The position numbers and the translations under genes are program-made. Below the pieces are notes generated by a model. It was given only the letters and a program-made list of their open reading frames with translations. It was not told the DNA's origin and searched no databases. Below, in pieces: positions 4,634 to 6,026 of a stretch of 6,026 nucleotides of DNA. Each line of letters starts with the position of its first letter. The first letter of the stretch is position 1. This stretch comes from Paracoccaceae bacterium (GTDB taxonomy: Bacteria; Pseudomonadota; Alphaproteobacteria; Rhodobacterales; Rhodobacteraceae): positions 1 to 6,026 of the forward strand of contig JALVEX010000005.1 of the NCBI GenBank assembly GCA_027030435.1, in the 5' to 3' direction.

Positions 4634-5829
4634 AGCCCTGGCTGCATGTTGTCGGCATCGGGGAGGACGGGCTTGAGGGCCTTGCGCCCGCCACCCGCGC
4701 AGTGGTGGAGGCGGCGGAAGTGATCGTGGGGGGAGAGCGCCATCACGATCTCGCGCGTGATCCCGGAGCGGAGCGGATCAGCTGGCCCTCGCCTTTCGAT
4801 GCCCTCACCGGGAAGCTGGAAGCCCTGCGCGGGCGGCGGGTGGTGGTGCTCGCCTCGGGGGATCCGCTCTGGTATTCGGTGGGCGCGAAGCTCGGGCGGG
4901 CGTTTGCGCCGGGCGAGATCGTCTATCACCCGCATGTGGGCGCGTTTCAGCTTGCCGCGGCACGGCTGGGGTGGTCGATGGCGGATGTGGAGACGCTCAC
5001 CGTGCATGGCCGGCCGGTGGAGCAGATGATCGCCTTCATCCAGCCCGACCAGCGGCTGCTGATCCTGACGACCGGGGCGGAAACGCCGGGCCAGATCGCC
5101 CGCTTCCTCACCGATCGCGGGTTCGGGCAAAGCCGGATGGTGGTGCTGGCAAACATGGGCGGGCCGAAGGAAGCGCGCTTCGAGGGCCTTGCCGAAAGCT
5201 GGGATATGGAGGTGCCGCCCTTCAACACGCTGGCCGTCGAGTGCATCGCCTCGCCGGATGCGGCGCTTCTGCCCCGCGTGCCGGGGCTTGCGGATGATCT
5301 TTTCCGTCATGACGGCACCATGACCAAGCAGGAGGTGCGCGCGGTGACGGTGGCGAAGCTGATGCCGATGCGCGGCGCGCTTCTGTGGGATGTGGGCTGC
5401 GGCTGCGGCTCGGTGGCGATCGAGTGGATGCGTGCCGCGCGCTACACCCGAGCGATCGGGATCGAGCCGCGCGCCGACCGCCGCGCCATGGCGGCCGAGA
5501 ACGCGCTGGCGCTCGGGGTGCCGGGGCTGAAGCTGATCGATGGCGCTGCGCCGGAAGCGCTGGATGGCCTGCCCGCGCCGGATGCGATCTTCATCGGCGG
5601 CGGGCTATCGGGCGAAACATTCGCGGCATGCTGGCTGGCGCTGCGCCCGCTGGGACGGCTGGTGGCCAATGCGGTGACGATCGAGAGCGAAGCCGCGCTC
5701 ACCGCCCTTTATCGTGAACATAAGGGCGATCTGGTGAAGATAGAAGCAAGCCGGCTTGAGCCCCTGGGGCGGATGAGCGGCTGGAAGCCTCTGCGCCCGG
5801 TAGTGCAATGGAGCCTAGTGAAGCGATGA
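4630..5829 (+). CDS. cobL: Precorrin-6Y C5,15-methyltransferase (decarboxylating) CobL, CbiE-CbiT fusion
   Basis: CobL methylates C5 and C15 of the precorrin ring and removes the acetate carboxyl at C12, giving precorrin-8X. The 399-residue protein is a fusion. The N-terminal CbiE-like tetrapyrrole methylase (about 4-200) shows VGIGEDGLEGL, GGERHHDL, LASGDPLWYS (74-83), VHGRP (125-129) and LTTGAETPGQIARFL. The C-terminal CbiT-like Rossmann methyltransferase (about 223-399) begins RHDGTMTKQEVRA, has the SAM-binding glycine motif LWDVGCGCGSVAIEW (252-266), the acidic E279 in GIEP, and FIGGG at 321-325. Both halves look intact and the length is typical of fused CobL. In anaerobic-type pathways CbiE and CbiT are usually separate, so the fusion points to an aerobic-type gene set. 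A GGAGG (4619-4623) inside the end of cobH serves its ATG, and its stop overlaps the cobI ATG. Confidence 0.97.
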   Translation: MKPWLHVVGIGEDGLEGLAPATRAVVEAAEVIVGGERHHDLARDPGAERISWPSPFDALTGKLEALRGRRVVVLASGDPLWYSVGAKLGRAFAPGEIVYHPHVGAFQLAAARLGWSMADVETLTVHGRPVEQMIAFIQPDQRLLILTTGAETPGQIARFLTDRGFGQSRMVVLANMGGPKEARFEGLAESWDMEVPPFNTLAVECIASPDAALLPRVPGLADDLFRHDGTMTKQEVRAVTVAKLMPMRGALLWDVGCGCGSVAIEWMRAARYTRAIGIEPRADRRAMAAENALALGVPGLKLIDGAAPEALDGLPAPDAIFIGGGLSGETFAACWLALRPLGRLVANAVTIESEAALTALYREHKGDLVKIEASRLEPLGRMSGWKPLRPVVQWSLVKR

Positions 5830-6026
5830 GCGGCACGCTTTACGGCATAAGCCTCGGGCCCGGCGATCCCGATCTGATCACGCGCCGCGCCGCGCGCCTG
5901 GTGGCCGCCGCGCCGGTAATTGCCTACCCGGCGCTGCCGGGCAAGGAGAGTTTTGCCCGCGCCATCGCTGCCGATCTGATCGCGCCCGGCACAAGGGAAA
6001 TCCGCATGGAGATCCCGATGACCGCC
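5826..6026 (+). CDS. cobI: Precorrin-2 C20-methyltransferase CobI (CbiL family), 5' part only
   Basis: CobI uses SAM to methylate C20 of precorrin-2, the first committed step to the corrin ring. Only 67 residues are in the window and the frame is open to the right edge; full proteins are about 230-250 residues. The N-terminus MSGTLYGISLGPGDPDLIT carries the tetrapyrrole-methylase glycine loop (GPGDPDL), followed by VIAYPALPGKESFARAIA, where the family has a similar AYP segment, and EIRMEIPMTA. ATG at 5826 overlaps the cobL stop as ATGA. With this fragment one cannot tell a CobI preferring metal-free precorrin-2 from a CbiL preferring cobalt-factor II, and the neighbouring CbiX makes that question relevant. 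Confidence 0.93.
   Translation, partial: MSGTLYGISLGPGDPDLITRRAARLVAAAPVIAYPALPGKESFARAIAADLIAPGTREIRMEIPMTA

Noticed and set aside
4417..5310. 297-codon minus-strand open frame
   Set aside because: Antisense to cobH and cobL, which are intact and recognisable; the product is His/Arg/Pro-rich with no domain.

Overview
The window is a chromosomal cobalamin (vitamin B12) biosynthesis locus. The most likely source is a GC-rich alphaproteobacterium, probably of the Rhodobacterales. This rests on three things: the gene content (cobH-cobL-cobI of the aerobic-type pathway next to a long CbiX, with cobC and cbiB close by), a CtrA-like TTAA-N7-TTAG site in a divergent promoter region, and an intergenic hairpin element at 3955-3987 that I remember as recurrent in Rhodobacterales. 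No database search was possible, so the taxonomic call is an inference.

Layout. From about 2112 leftward runs a minus-strand operon of three genes with overlapping stop and start codons: a small cysteine-rich DUF1636-type protein (2112-1744), the threonine-phosphate decarboxylase CobC (1744-788), and the membrane protein CbiB/CobD, which starts at a TTG codon (791) and runs off the left edge. A divergent intergenic region (2113-2286) holds a perfect inverted repeat, a CtrA-like site and a hairpin directly before the next ribosome binding site. On the plus strand follow a stand-alone, partly degenerate receiver-domain protein (2287-2646), a 204-base non-coding gap, the cobaltochelatase CbiX with a natural run of eight histidines (2851-3936), a 58-base gap with a hairpin element, then cobH (3995-4633), cobL (4630-5829) and the first 67 codons of cobI (from 5826, cut by the right edge). 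The last three genes are joined by ATGA overlaps.

How it works together. CbiX would insert cobalt into sirohydrochlorin. CobI, CobL and CobH carry out C20 methylation, C5/C15 methylation with decarboxylation, and the C11-to-C12 methyl shift of corrin ring synthesis. CobC makes the aminopropanol phosphate linker and CbiB attaches it to adenosylcobyric acid. The DUF1636 protein is coupled to the linker genes and may be an Fe-S or metal-handling helper. The receiver protein is the one gene with no obvious link to B12.

I see no clearly undescribed multi-gene system. The most promising unexplained items are the receiver protein with its structured leader and CtrA-like site, the DUF1636 gene in the linker operon, the metal-binding tail of CbiX, and a pair of similar short palindromes upstream of both B12 operons. 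No mobile element, tRNA, rRNA, CRISPR array or recognisable B12 riboswitch was found.
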